From Bacteroidota bacterium (GTDB taxonomy: Bacteria > Bacteroidota > Bacteroidia > Chitinophagales > Chitinophagaceae): a stretch of DNA of 61,842 nt. The DNA is taken from assembly GCA_024640255.1 (NCBI GenBank), contig JAHEFI010000010.1:1-61842 (forward strand), given 5' to 3'. The position numbers were made by a program, and so were the translations under genes. The notes beneath the pieces were generated by a model that ran no database searches, was not told the DNA's origin, and worked only from the letters and a program-made list of their open reading frames with translations. Shown here one piece after another: positions 35,139-44,766 of this stretch (the first letter of the stretch is position 1; the number at the start of each line of letters is the position of its first letter).

Positions 35139-35173
35139 ATAAAAAATCCCTTATCTTTTTGAGATAAGGGATT
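35139..35173 (-). terminator. Terminator after sucD
   Basis: An 11-bp perfect stem AATCCCTTATC (35145-35155) / GATAAGGGATT (35163-35173) with a 7-nt loop. On the minus strand it is followed by a T run. It ends the sucD transcript before the next minus-strand operon. Confidence 0.85.
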
Positions 35174-35190
35174 GCTATAAAAAGGTTTAC

Positions 35191-36063
35191 TTATTTCTTT
35201 AAAGCAGCTGCCATTGTTTTACCAATATCAGCAGGGCTAGCACATACATGAATTCCACATGCAGCCATAATTTTCATTTTAGCAGCAGCTGTATCATCAG
35301 CACCACCTACAATTGCACCAGCATGACCCATACGACGTCCTGGAGGAGCTGTTTGACCTGCGATAAATCCTACCACCGGTTTTTTCATATTATCCTTAAT
35401 CCAGTTAGCGGCGTCTGCTTCCATGCTACCACCAATTTCACCAATCATGATGATACCTTCAGTTGCTGGATCGTTCATTAATAATTCAACTGCTTCTTTT
35501 GTTGTTGTTCCAATGATTGGATCACCACCAATACCAATTGCAGTAGTAATACCTAAACCTGCTTTCACTACTTGGTCAGCAGCTTCATAAGTTAAAGTAC
35601 CACTCTTAGATACGATACCGATAGTTCCTTTCTTGAAAATAAATCCTGGCATGATACCCACTTTTGCTTCTTCAGCTGTGATCACACCTGGACAGTTTGG
35701 TCCTATTAATCTTGTAGTCTTTCCTAATAAATAATTTTTCACTTTCACCATATCCTGCACTGGGATACCTTCTGTAATACAAACTACCAAACCAATACCA
35801 GCATCAGCCGCTTCCATAATTGCATCAGCAGCAAAAGCTGGAGGTACAAAAATGATACTTACATCAGCACCTGTTGTTTTAACTGCATCTGCTACAGTAT
35901 TAAATACAGGACGATCTAAATGTGTTGTACCACCTTTACCTGGAGTTACTCCACCTACTAATTGTGTTCCGTATTCAATCATTTGAGATGCGTGAAAACT
36001 ACCTTCTGTACCGGTAAAACCTTGTACAATGATCTTGGAATTTTTGTTAACTAATACTGACAT
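35191..36063 (-). CDS. sucD: Succinyl-CoA synthetase alpha subunit
   Basis: 290 aa from the ATG at 36063 ([18 protein letters not shown]). The CoA-binding Rossmann domain is followed by [20 protein letters not shown] and the phospho-histidine loop RMGHAGAIV. It forms succinate and ATP/GTP from succinyl-CoA in the TCA cycle together with SucC, which is not in this window. The longer reading to 36117 runs into the efp promoter region and is unlikely. Confidence 0.97.
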   Translation of the reverse strand: MSVLVNKNSKIIVQGFTGTEGSFHASQMIEYGTQLVGGVTPGKGGTTHLDRPVFNTVADAVKTTGADVSIIFVPPAFAADAIMEAADAGIGLVVCITEGIPVQDMVKVKNYLLGKTTRLIGPNCPGVITAEEAKVGIMPGFIFKKGTIGIVSKSGTLTYEAADQVVKAGLGITTAIGIGGDPIIGTTTKEAVELLMNDPATEGIIMIGEIGGSMEADAANWIKDNMKKPVVGFIAGQTAPPGRRMGHAGAIVGGADDTAAAKMKIMAACGIHVCASPADIGKTMAAALKK

Positions 36064-36169
36064 GAGGCTATATTTGATATTTGTGGCGCAAAAATACGCT
36101 AAACAGCCATTTTTCACCCTTATTTACCCACAAAAATTATAGGTTTTTTTATAAATGGCCAGCAAGTGC

Positions 36170-36177
36170 TACTTTTG
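36170..36177 (+). promoter_or_regulatory. efp promoter -7 element
   Basis: TACTTTTG matches the Bacteroidota -7 consensus TAnnTTTG, 33 bp before the efp start. About 19 bp upstream lies a T run in place of a clear TTTG -33 box. Confidence 0.5.
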
Positions 36178-36209
36178 TGCCTCGCAAAGACAAATTAAAA
36201 AACAACATT

Positions 36210-36773
36210 ATGGCAACAACATCAGACATCAGTCGTGGAATGATCTTAAAATTAGATGGTAGTTTATACTCTGTAGTAGAATTTGGTGAAAATAAAACTG
36301 CTCGTGCAGCTGCAAAAGTTTGGGCTAAATTAAAGGGCGTGGATAATAACCGATCTATTGAAAAGACTTGGAATAGCGGTGAAACCGTGTTCCCAGTGCG
36401 TGTAGAGAAGAAAGCGTTTCAGTTTTTATACAAAGACGATAGTGGTTATAACTTAATGAACAATGAGACTTTCGAGCAAATCGCTATGGCAGAAGAAATG
36501 ATTGATGCTCCTCAGTTCTTAAAAGAAGGTGCGGAAGTATTCGTTTTCATGAACACTGAAACCGAAATGCCCATTGGTGCTGAATTGCCTGAAAAAATTG
36601 ATGTATTGATTACTTATTGTGAGCCAGGGGTTAAAGGGGATACTGCCACTCGTGCATTAAAAGCAGCAACTATCGAGTCTGGTGCTACAGTAATGGTGCC
36701 ATTATTCGTGAATGAAGGGGAGAAGATCAAGATTAATACTAAATCTGGCGAATACGTAGAACGTGTGAAGTAG
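36210..36773 (+). CDS. efp: Elongation factor P with Arg at the loop tip
   Basis: 187 aa from the ATG at 36210. Three beta-barrel domains; the C-terminal signature EPGVKGDTATRALKAATIESGATVMVPLF is clear. EF-P rescues ribosomes stalled at proline runs. The domain I loop reads ENKTARAAAKVWAKLK with Arg at residue 32. This lines up with the NKSGRNAAVVKMKLK loop of Pseudomonas EF-P, whose Arg32 is rhamnosylated by EarP, rather than with the PGKGxA loop of lysine-type EF-Ps. The modification here is inferred, not seen. Confidence 0.95.
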   Translation: MATTSDISRGMILKLDGSLYSVVEFGENKTARAAAKVWAKLKGVDNNRSIEKTWNSGETVFPVRVEKKAFQFLYKDDSGYNLMNNETFEQIAMAEEMIDAPQFLKEGAEVFVFMNTETEMPIGAELPEKIDVLITYCEPGVKGDTATRALKAATIESGATVMVPLFVNEGEKIKINTKSGEYVERVK

Positions 36774-36795
36774 CCCTTTTTAGGTTGAAAATAGT

Positions 36796-36826
36796 AAAAT
36801 AGGGAATTTTGGGTTCCCTATTTTTA
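36796..36826 (+). terminator. Terminator after efp
   Basis: An 11-bp perfect stem AAAATAGGGAA (36796-36806) / TTCCCTATTTT (36814-36824) with a 7-nt loop, then T. It is self-complementary enough to act in both directions. Confidence 0.8.
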
Positions 36827-36915
36827 TGCCCAAAATGGCCGATTTTGGATAAAAAAAGGTCATTTTATTGTGATTTTTAATAAAAATACCCCAATTTTAC
36901 CCAAAATTGCTAAAA

Positions 36916-37383
36916 ATGGACTTAAAACAAATTCATGATTTAATCAAGGTGGTTAACAAGAGTAATATCGGTGAAATCAGCATCGAAGACAAGGACGGTA
37001 AAGTAACCATCAAACAAAAAGAAGAAAGAGTTACAGTTAGTTCAGCACCAGTATATGCTGCTGCTCCAGCACCGGCTCCAGCTCCAGTAGCTGCCGCTGC
37101 CCCAGTCTCTGCTGCTCCTGTAGCTGCAGCTGCAACAGATAATTTAGTTACTATAAAGAGTCCAATGATTGGTACTTTCTATAGAAGAGCAGCGCCTGAT
37201 AAGCCATTGTTGGCAGAAGAAGGAACTGAAGTAAGCCAAGGTAAAGTGGTTTGTATTATTGAAGCAATGAAATTGTTCAATGAGATCGAATCAGAAGTAA
37301 AAGGTACTATTGTAAAAGTATTAGTGGAAGATGCAAGCCCAGTAGAGTTTGATCAACCATTGTTCTTAGTACAACCTGCTTAG
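36916..37383 (+). CDS. accB: Biotin carboxyl carrier protein of acetyl-CoA carboxylase
   Basis: 155 aa from the ATG at 36916; the upstream TTG is less likely. An N-terminal helix (MDLKQIHDLIKVVNKSNIGEISI), an Ala/Pro-rich flexible linker (about 45-72), then the biotinyl domain with CIIEAMKLFNEI; the Lys in EAMKL carries biotin. It carries CO2 from AccC to the carboxyltransferase in fatty acid synthesis. accC follows after 32 bp. Confidence 0.97.
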   Translation: MDLKQIHDLIKVVNKSNIGEISIEDKDGKVTIKQKEERVTVSSAPVYAAAPAPAPAPVAAAAPVSAAPVAAAATDNLVTIKSPMIGTFYRRAAPDKPLLAEEGTEVSQGKVVCIIEAMKLFNEIESEVKGTIVKVLVEDASPVEFDQPLFLVQPA

Positions 37384-37415
37384 GCATTAACATTCATCCA
37401 TTTTAATTACAGAAA

Positions 37416-38753
37416 ATGTTTAAAAAGATATTGATAGCCAATCGTGGCGAAATTGCTTTGCGTATTATTAGAACCTGTCGTGAGATGGGCATTAAAACCG
37501 TAGCAGTTTATTCAACAGCTGATAAAGATAGTTTGCATGTAAAATTTGCAGACGAAGCTGTTTGTATTGGCGGACCAAAAAGTGCAGAATCTTATTTGAA
37601 TATCCCTCACATCATGGCTGCTTGTGAAATTACTAATGCAGATGCAGTGCATCCTGGCTATGGTTTCTTAGCAGAGAATTCCAAGTTTGCTCAAATTTGT
37701 GCAGACCATGGTATCAAATTTATTGGACCTACTCCTGAGATGATTAATAAAATGGGAGACAAGATCACGGCAAAAGAAACCATGATCAAAGCGGGTGTTC
37801 CAGTAGTTCCAGGGGGTGAAGGTTTATTAGAGAGCGTTGAGGAAGCAAAAAAATTAGCAAAAGAAATAGTATATCCTGTAATCATCAAAGCAACAGCTGG
37901 TGGTGGTGGAAAGGGTATGCGTGTGGTTTGGTCTGAAGCAGATTTAGAAAAAGCATTTAACGATGCAAAGATGGAAGCTGCTGCAAGTTTTAAGAATGAT
38001 GGTTTGTACATGGAGAAGTTTGTGGAAGAACCAAGACATATTGAAATTCAAGTTGCAGGTGATCAGTTTGGTAATGTTTGTCATTTGAGTGAGCGTGATT
38101 GTTCTATTCAAAGAAGACACCAAAAATTAGTGGAAGAATCTCCTTCTCCATTCATGACTCCAGAGCTTCGTCAAAAAATGGGAGAAGCTGCTATTAAAGC
38201 TGCTGCAGCTATTAACTATGAAAGTGTAGGAACTATTGAGTTCTTAGTGGATAAGCATCGTAACTTCTACTTCATGGAAATGAATACACGTATTCAAGTT
38301 GAGCATTGCGTTACAGAAGAAGTTGTTAGCTACGATTTAATCAAAGAGCAAATTAAAATTGCTGCAGGAGAAAAAATTTCTGGAAAGAATTACGAACCTC
38401 AATTGCATGCGATTGAATGTCGTATCAATGCAGAAGATCCATATAATGATTTTAGACCTTCTCCAGGTAAGATTACCGTATTACATACTCCAGGTGGTCA
38501 TGGTGTTCGTGTAGATAGCCATGTATACGCAGGTTATGTAATTCCTCCTTATTATGATTCAATGATTGGTAAACTAATCACAGTGGCTCAAACTCGTGAA
38601 GAAGCTATCAATACCATGTATCGTGCTTTAAGCGAATATGTAATTGAAGGCGTGAAAACAACTATTCCTTTCCATTTGCAATTAATGCAAAACGAAGATT
38701 TTAGAAAAGGTAATTTCACTACTAAATTCTTAGAATCATTTAAAATGAAGTAG
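37416..38753 (+). CDS. accC: Biotin carboxylase subunit of acetyl-CoA carboxylase
   Basis: 445 aa, ATP-grasp enzyme: [34 protein letters not shown], glycine loop [26 protein letters not shown] and [10 protein letters not shown]. It carboxylates the biotin on AccB using ATP and bicarbonate. Length is normal. It ends before a strong bidirectional terminator. Confidence 0.98.
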   Translation: MFKKILIANRGEIALRIIRTCREMGIKTVAVYSTADKDSLHVKFADEAVCIGGPKSAESYLNIPHIMAACEITNADAVHPGYGFLAENSKFAQICADHGIKFIGPTPEMINKMGDKITAKETMIKAGVPVVPGGEGLLESVEEAKKLAKEIVYPVIIKATAGGGGKGMRVVWSEADLEKAFNDAKMEAAASFKNDGLYMEKFVEEPRHIEIQVAGDQFGNVCHLSERDCSIQRRHQKLVEESPSPFMTPELRQKMGEAAIKAAAAINYESVGTIEFLVDKHRNFYFMEMNTRIQVEHCVTEEVVSYDLIKEQIKIAAGEKISGKNYEPQLHAIECRINAEDPYNDFRPSPGKITVLHTPGGHGVRVDSHVYAGYVIPPYYDSMIGKLITVAQTREEAINTMYRALSEYVIEGVKTTIPFHLQLMQNEDFRKGNFTTKFLESFKMK

Positions 38754-38797
38754 CCGATTAAGGGTCCTCTTCAAGAGACTCTTGTTTGAATACATTA

Positions 38798-38827
38798 AAA
38801 AAGGCTCCGAAATATCGGAGCCTTTTT
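38798..38827. terminator. Bidirectional terminator between accC and glnN
   Basis: A perfect 13-bp stem AAAAAGGCTCCGA (38798-38810) / TCGGAGCCTTTTT (38815-38827), loop AATA. T runs on both strands let it stop the converging accC and glutamine synthetase transcripts. Confidence 0.9.
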
Positions 38828-38869
38828 GATAGGGGGTTAACCTTTGGGGTAATTATTTATTTACCGAGC

Positions 38870-41062
38870 TTATCTTAAGAATAATAATTCTCTATACTTA
38901 GGCAAGGTCCATAATTCGTCGTCTACCAATTGTTCTAATTTATCTACATGGTAACGAATCTTGTCAAAATATTGCGCTTTCACTTTCGCTTCATAAGCAA
39001 TGGCTTTTTCACGAGAGTTTTCAATATTGTTAGCCACTTTTCTTTCTTCTACCATCGCATGTGTATTCTCATACACTTGTTGGATATGCGTACTTACATC
39101 TTTTAACAAAGTCAATTGACCTTTGTATAATTTTTCAGGTAATGCAGCATCACGTAATAAGTTTACATTCTTCAACAACTCATTTTGGTATTTAATTGCA
39201 GCAGGGATAATATGGTTAGTAGCTAAATCACCCATTACACGCGCTTCAATTTGTACTTTCTTAATGTACTTTTCTAATTCAATCTCGTGTCTAGCTTCTA
39301 ATTCTGCATGAGAGTAAATACCATTGTCTTTAAACAATTGCTTAGCCTTATCAGTAATCATCGCATCTAAAGCAACAGGTGTTGTCTTTAAATTAGGCAA
39401 ACCTCTTTTCTCTGCTTCCTTATGCCATGCTTCACTATAACCATCTCCTTCAAATAAAATCTTCTTACTAGCAACAATATACTTTTGAATCACTTGCATG
39501 ATTGCAATTTCTTTCTTGTCACCTTTTTCAATTAAGGCATCTACTTCTTGAGCAAATTTTACTAAAGTATCTGCAACAATCGTATTTAAAACCGTCATAG
39601 GTAATGCACAGTTAGCAGTTGAACCCACCGCACGGAATTCAAATTTGTTTCCAGTGAATGCGAATGGAGAAGTTCTGTTTCTATCTGTATTGTCTATTAA
39701 TAATTCAGGGATACTTCTATGTAAATCAATTTTTAAAATAGCTTCATCTTGCTCATCAAATTTACTATTCACTCTGCTCTCTACATCGTTCAAAACTTTG
39801 GTTAAGTAATCACCAATAAATACTGAAATAATTGCAGGAGGCGCTTCGTTTGCACCTAAACGGAAATCATTAGAGGCAGAAGCAATAGATGCTCTCAAGA
39901 TATCTGCATAATCATGTACCGCTTTAATGGTGTTCACAAAGAAAGTCAAGAACATTAAGTTAGTCTTAGGCGTTTTACCTGGTGCTAATAAATTAATACC
40001 AGTATCAGTTGCCATACTCCAGTTATTGTGTTTACCACTACCGTTAATACCTGCAAATGGTTTCTCGTGTAATAATACCACTAAGTGATGACGCTTTGCT
40101 ACTCTTGTCATCACATCCATTAATAAGATATTATGATCTACAGCAATATTCACTTCTTCAAAAATAGGTGCACACTCAAACTGTGCTGGCGCTACTTCAT
40201 TATGTCTTGTTCTTAATGGGATACCTAATTTATAAGATTCGTTTTCAAAGTCACGCATAAAAGCATACACTCTTTCTGGAATAGATCCGAAATAATGATC
40301 TTCTAATTGTTGACCTTTAGCAGGAGTAAAACCAAATACGGTTCTTCCGCATTGAACTAAATCTGGTCTTGCATTTACTAATGCTTCATCAATAACAAAA
40401 TATTCTTGTTCCCAACCTAATGTCGGTGCTACTTTAGTAACGTTCTTATCAAAGTAATTACAAACAGTTACTGCAGCTTTATTTACAGCTTCAACTGCTT
40501 TCATCAATGGCGCTTTATAGTCCAATGATTCACCTGTGTATGAAATAAAGATGGTAGGGATACATAAGGTTTTACCATTACCAATTTCAATAATGAATGG
40601 GGGCGAAGATGGGTCCCAAGCAGAATATCCTCTTGCTTCGAATGTAGCTCTTAATCCACCATTTGGAAAAGAAGAAGCATCTGGTTCTTGTTGAATTAAT
40701 GCTGCACCTTCAAATTCTTCAATAGCAGTTCCATCTCCTTTTAAAGTAAAGAAAGAATCATGCTTTTCTGCAGTACTTCCAGTTAATGGTTGGAACCAGT
40801 GTGTATAGTGTGTAACACCTTTGCTCTCTGCCCAAGCTCTCATACCAGAAGCAATTTGACCTGCCACTTGACGATCAATTTTTTTACCACCTCTTACACT
40901 TGCTAATAAACTTTTATAAGCTTCATCACTTAAATATTCTCTTGCAGTTTTTAAAGTGAATACATTTTCACCAAAAACGCCAGTAATTTTTGCGCCTTTG
41001 ATATCTGGAGAATTTACTTTTCCATGACTCACATGATTGACAGCGTCTGTTCTTAATGACAT
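38870..41062 (-). CDS. glnN: Glutamine synthetase type III
   Basis: 730 aa from the ATG at 41062; the TTG at 41089 is rejected. The length and the sequence of motifs mark GSIII: TLGWEQEYFVID, LRTRHNEVAPAQFE, GINGSGKHNNWSMATDTG, RTSPFAFTGNKFEFRAVGS. It makes glutamine from glutamate, ammonia and ATP and forms double-ring dodecamers. It lies directly downstream of a second, unrelated-type glutamine synthetase on the same strand, separated by a terminator. Confidence 0.95.
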   Translation of the reverse strand: MSLRTDAVNHVSHGKVNSPDIKGAKITGVFGENVFTLKTAREYLSDEAYKSLLASVRGGKKIDRQVAGQIASGMRAWAESKGVTHYTHWFQPLTGSTAEKHDSFFTLKGDGTAIEEFEGAALIQQEPDASSFPNGGLRATFEARGYSAWDPSSPPFIIEIGNGKTLCIPTIFISYTGESLDYKAPLMKAVEAVNKAAVTVCNYFDKNVTKVAPTLGWEQEYFVIDEALVNARPDLVQCGRTVFGFTPAKGQQLEDHYFGSIPERVYAFMRDFENESYKLGIPLRTRHNEVAPAQFECAPIFEEVNIAVDHNILLMDVMTRVAKRHHLVVLLHEKPFAGINGSGKHNNWSMATDTGINLLAPGKTPKTNLMFLTFFVNTIKAVHDYADILRASIASASNDFRLGANEAPPAIISVFIGDYLTKVLNDVESRVNSKFDEQDEAILKIDLHRSIPELLIDNTDRNRTSPFAFTGNKFEFRAVGSTANCALPMTVLNTIVADTLVKFAQEVDALIEKGDKKEIAIMQVIQKYIVASKKILFEGDGYSEAWHKEAEKRGLPNLKTTPVALDAMITDKAKQLFKDNGIYSHAELEARHEIELEKYIKKVQIEARVMGDLATNHIIPAAIKYQNELLKNVNLLRDAALPEKLYKGQLTLLKDVSTHIQQVYENTHAMVEERKVANNIENSREKAIAYEAKVKAQYFDKIRYHVDKLEQLVDDELWTLPKYRELLFLR

Positions 41063-41146
41063 ATTATTTTTATTTAGATTTTTAAGCAATGCAAATTTAC
41101 CCCTCTATTTTCAAGGTATATCCGATAATAAAATGCTTTAATGCAC

Positions 41147-41171
41147 AAAAAATCCCCCATTTCTGGGGGAT
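41147..41171 (-). terminator. Terminator after the type II glutamine synthetase
   Basis: An 8-bp perfect stem ATCCCCCA (41152-41159) / TGGGGGAT (41164-41171) with loop TTTC, followed on the minus strand by a T run. It separates the two glutamine synthetase transcripts. Confidence 0.85.
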
Positions 41172-41221
41172 CTACAATTCAAAACACTATTTATGAACCA
41201 TTTTCATTAAAAATCAATGGC

Positions 41222-42235
41222 TTACACTTTTGCAGTTTTTACTGTCTTGATAATTCTTGCTGCTACTTTGTAAGGATCTGCTGCAGAGTTTGGACGACGA
41301 TCTTCTAACCATCCTTTCCATCCTTTTTCTACCGCACCAATTGGGATACGAATAGAAGCTCCTCTGTCTGATACACCGAAAGAGAAATCATGGATAGATG
41401 CAGTCTCATGCTTACCAGTTAAACGTAAGTGGTTGTCTGCACCATATACATCAATATGTTCTTTAACAAATGGTCTGAATGCTTCACAAATTGTTTCATA
41501 CACTTCTTTCTTACCACAAGTTCTTAAAGTGGTGTTAGAGAAGTTAGCATGCATACCTGAACCATTCCAGTCTAATGCACCTAATGGCTTACAATGCCAG
41601 TTAATAGATACACCATATGTTTCACCAATTCTTTCTAATAAATATCTTGCTACCCAAATTTGATCACCTGCTTCTTTTGCACCTTTTGCAAAAATTTGGA
41701 ATTCCCATTGTCCAGCAGCAACTTCTGCGTTGATACCTTCTACATTCAATCCAGCTTCTAAGCAAATGTCTAAATGTTCTTCTACAATATTTCTACCGTA
41801 TGCATTATTAGCACCTACAGAACAGTAGTAAGGACCTTGAGGACCAGGGTATCCACCTTCTGGGAAACCTAATGGCTTATTGGTTGCAGGATTCCATAAG
41901 AAATATTCTTGCTCAAATCCAAACCAGAAATCATTGTCATCATCTTCAATTGTTGCACGTCCGTTAGTTGCATGTGGTGTACCATCAGAATTCAATACTT
42001 CACACATTACTAAGTAAGCATCTTTACGACCTGGGTCTTTACAAATAAATACTGGCTTTAATAAACAGTCAGAAGAACCTCCTGGTGCTTGTTCAGTTGA
42101 AGAGCCATCAAAGCTCCACATATCACAATCTTCTAATTTGCCACTAAAGTTGTTTTCAATTTTTGTCTTACTTCTTAAAGACTGAGTCGGTTTGTAACCA
42201 TCTAACCAGATGTACTCCAATTTTGATTTAGACAT
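41222..42235 (-). CDS. Glutamine synthetase type II (eukaryotic-like, beta-grasp)
   Basis: 337 aa, about the size of eukaryotic/GlnII enzymes. Motifs: EYIWLDGYKPTQSLRSKTK, DMWSFDGSSTEQAPGGSSD, WFGFEQEYFLWN, GINAEVAAGQWEFQI, NWHCKPLGALDWNGSGMHANFS, LRLTGKHETASIHDFSFGVSDRGASIRIP. It fixes ammonia on glutamate. Having GSII next to GSIII suggests they serve different nitrogen states. A 23-bp imperfect palindrome lies 87 bp upstream of its start. Confidence 0.93.
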   Translation of the reverse strand: MSKSKLEYIWLDGYKPTQSLRSKTKIENNFSGKLEDCDMWSFDGSSTEQAPGGSSDCLLKPVFICKDPGRKDAYLVMCEVLNSDGTPHATNGRATIEDDDNDFWFGFEQEYFLWNPATNKPLGFPEGGYPGPQGPYYCSVGANNAYGRNIVEEHLDICLEAGLNVEGINAEVAAGQWEFQIFAKGAKEAGDQIWVARYLLERIGETYGVSINWHCKPLGALDWNGSGMHANFSNTTLRTCGKKEVYETICEAFRPFVKEHIDVYGADNHLRLTGKHETASIHDFSFGVSDRGASIRIPIGAVEKGWKGWLEDRRPNSAADPYKVAARIIKTVKTAKV

Positions 42236-42546
42236 GGTGCGGATGTTTTTTTAATATTAAAAAAATTAAATATGTATGAATTAAATCTGAAAAACCTTAA
42301 TTCTGATGCGAAAATAACAAATTATGAGAAATTATTTCCCATAAATTCATAAAAATTTTAAAATTATAGTCATAAATATTAACATATAAATAAATTGTAA
42401 TATAAATAAATCTACAAAGTATTGATTTTCAATTATGTATTTTTTTGATACACATTTTGAAAGACTGGATGTTGGTAATTCAAATAAATCCACTCGTATG
42501 CATTTTGTAACTTCGCCACAACTTTAATCGCCTAAGACAATCATTC
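42236..42546. promoter_or_regulatory. Divergent glutamine synthetase / purL control region
   Basis: 311 bp, very A+T-rich. TTATGAGAAAT (42322-42332) and ATTTCCCATAA (42334-42344) form an imperfect palindrome (10 of 11 pairs) and may be an operator for the glutamine synthetase gene. TAACTTCG (42508-42515) is a near-consensus -7 box for purL, about 31 bp before its start; no good TTTG -33 box is seen at 19 bp. No gene is visible in the stretch. Confidence 0.5.
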
Positions 42547-44754
42547 ATGGAAATCACAGTAAAAACTGCCCAACAATTACGACTAACAGAAGAAGAGTTT
42601 GAACTAATTAAACAAAAGCTTGGACGTACTCCCAATTTTACAGAGCTATGCGCTTTTAGTGGCATGTGGTCAGAACATTGTAGTTATAAAAATTCTATCA
42701 AATGGTTAAAAACTTTACCAAGAGATGGAGGAAGAATGTTGGTGGCAGCTGGTGAAGAGAATGCTGGTTTAATGGATATCGGAAATGATTATGGAGTGGT
42801 ATTTAAAATTGAATCTCATAATCACCCAAGTGCATTGGAACCTTTCCAGGGTGCTGCAACTGGTGTGGGTGGAATTCAAAGAGATATTTTTACCATGGGA
42901 GCAAGACCTATTGCTTCTTTAAATAGTTTAAGATTTGGTAAACTAGACGACACAAAAACAAAAAGATTATTGGCTGGTGTGGTGCATGGCATTGGTCATT
43001 ATGGAAACTGTTTTGGTGTTCCAACAGTAGGTGGTGAATTATATTTTGAAGATTGCTATCACACTAATCCTTTAGTGAATGCAATGAGTGTGGGTATTGT
43101 GAAAGCTGGTAAGACCGTTAGTGCGATTGCATTAGGAAAAGGTAATCCTGTATTTTTTGTAGGAAGCGCTACAGGTAAAGATGGTATTGGTGGTGCAAGT
43201 TTTGCTTCTGCAGAAATTACTGCAGATAGTGTGGAAGAATTACCGGCAGTTCAAGTGGGTGATCCATTCCAAGAAAAGAAATTATTAGAAGCTTGTTTAG
43301 AAGTAATTGAAACAGGTGGAGTAGTGGGTATGCAAGATATGGGTGCAGCAGGTATTATTTGTTCTACTGCAGAAATGAGTGCAAAAGGTGAAGTTGGAAT
43401 GCGCATCGATTTAGATAAGGTTCCAACGCGTCAACAAAATATGAAAGCTTGGGAATTATTATTGAGTGAGAGCCAAGAGCGAATGTTAATGGTAGTAGAA
43501 AAAGGAAGAGAGGCAGATGTTTTAGCCGTATTTGAAAAATGGGATTTGTCTTGTAGCAATATTGGTGAAGTAACCGATGATGGCTTATTGAATTTTTATA
43601 TGCATGGTGAATTAGAAGCTTCTTTACCTGCTTATGAATTAGTATTAGGTGGAGGTGCACCTCAGTATACACGTGAATACAAAGAACCTGCATACTTAGC
43701 TAAAGTGAATGCATTTGATATGAATACGGTTGCAGATACAGATAATTTAAAAGCATCTGTTGAAGCTTTGATTCAATTACCCAATATTGCTTCTAAGCGT
43801 TGGGTTTATACGCAGTATGATAGTATGGTAGGCGCTGCAAATACTTCTACTAACGCACCAAGTGATGCGTCAGTTGTTTTAGCAAAAGGAACAGGTAAAG
43901 CTTTAGCGATGACTGTGGATTGTAATAGTAAATATGTTTTTGCTGATCCATATAAAGGAGCAATGATTGCAGTATCTGAAGCTGCAAGAAATATTGTTTG
44001 CTCTGGTGGGGAGCCAATTGGTGTAACCAACTGTTTGAATTTCGGTAATCCTTACGATCCAGAAGTGTATTATCAGTTTGTAAAATCTGTAGAAGGTATG
44101 GGTGCTGCATGTAGAAAATTCAATACTCCAGTAACTGGAGGTAATGTAAGTTTCTATAATCAAAATCCAGATGGTCCTGTTTTCCCAACACCAACCATTG
44201 GTATGGTAGGTATTGTAGAAGATATGAAAAACAGAATGACTTTAGACTTTAAAGAAGAGGGTGATACCATTGTTTTATTAGGAACTCAAAGAAATGATAT
44301 TGGTTCTTCAGAGTATCTAAATAAATTAAAAGGGGTTACACATTCATCTGCTCCTCATTTTGAATTAGAAGAAGAGTTTGCATTGCAACAATTAGTTGCT
44401 CAATTAATCAAAGATCATTCTATTGAATCTGCACATGATATTTCTGAAGGTGGTTTGATAGTTACCTTATTAGAATCTGCTTACTATAACAATAAAGGTT
44501 TTGAGGTGAGTTCAAACAATAGTCAATTAAGAAAAGATGCTTATTGGATGGGTGAAGCGCAAAGCAGGGTAGTGGTATCATGTAAAGCAGCATCTGTTGC
44601 TTCTATTGAAGCTGCTGCAGCTAAAGCTGGAATTGCAACTTTGGTGATGGGTAAAGTAACTGGTGGTGCTGTAAAAGTAGAAGGAGAAGATTGGGGAAAT
44701 ATTAGCGCTTGGAAAAACAAATACGATACAGCAATTGAAAATAAATTAAAATAA
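42547..44754 (+). CDS. purL: Phosphoribosylformylglycinamidine synthase subunit PurL
   Basis: A 735-aa, small-type PurL: FSGMWSEHCSYKNS near the N-terminus, FKIESHNHPSALEPFQGAATGVGGI, PTVGGELYFED, MQDMGAAGIICSTAEMS, then in the second half GSEPIG-like SGGEPIGVTNCLNFGNP and VTGGNVSFYNQ. It works with PurQ and PurS in the fourth step of purine synthesis; neither partner is in this window. The hldD gene follows after 12 bp. Confidence 0.97.
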   Translation: MEITVKTAQQLRLTEEEFELIKQKLGRTPNFTELCAFSGMWSEHCSYKNSIKWLKTLPRDGGRMLVAAGEENAGLMDIGNDYGVVFKIESHNHPSALEPFQGAATGVGGIQRDIFTMGARPIASLNSLRFGKLDDTKTKRLLAGVVHGIGHYGNCFGVPTVGGELYFEDCYHTNPLVNAMSVGIVKAGKTVSAIALGKGNPVFFVGSATGKDGIGGASFASAEITADSVEELPAVQVGDPFQEKKLLEACLEVIETGGVVGMQDMGAAGIICSTAEMSAKGEVGMRIDLDKVPTRQQNMKAWELLLSESQERMLMVVEKGREADVLAVFEKWDLSCSNIGEVTDDGLLNFYMHGELEASLPAYELVLGGGAPQYTREYKEPAYLAKVNAFDMNTVADTDNLKASVEALIQLPNIASKRWVYTQYDSMVGAANTSTNAPSDASVVLAKGTGKALAMTVDCNSKYVFADPYKGAMIAVSEAARNIVCSGGEPIGVTNCLNFGNPYDPEVYYQFVKSVEGMGAACRKFNTPVTGGNVSFYNQNPDGPVFPTPTIGMVGIVEDMKNRMTLDFKEEGDTIVLLGTQRNDIGSSEYLNKLKGVTHSSAPHFELEEEFALQQLVAQLIKDHSIESAHDISEGGLIVTLLESAYYNNKGFEVSSNNSQLRKDAYWMGEAQSRVVVSCKAASVASIEAAAAKAGIATLVMGKVTGGAVKVEGEDWGNISAWKNKYDTAIENKLK

Positions 44755-44766
44755 GGGTTCTTATTT

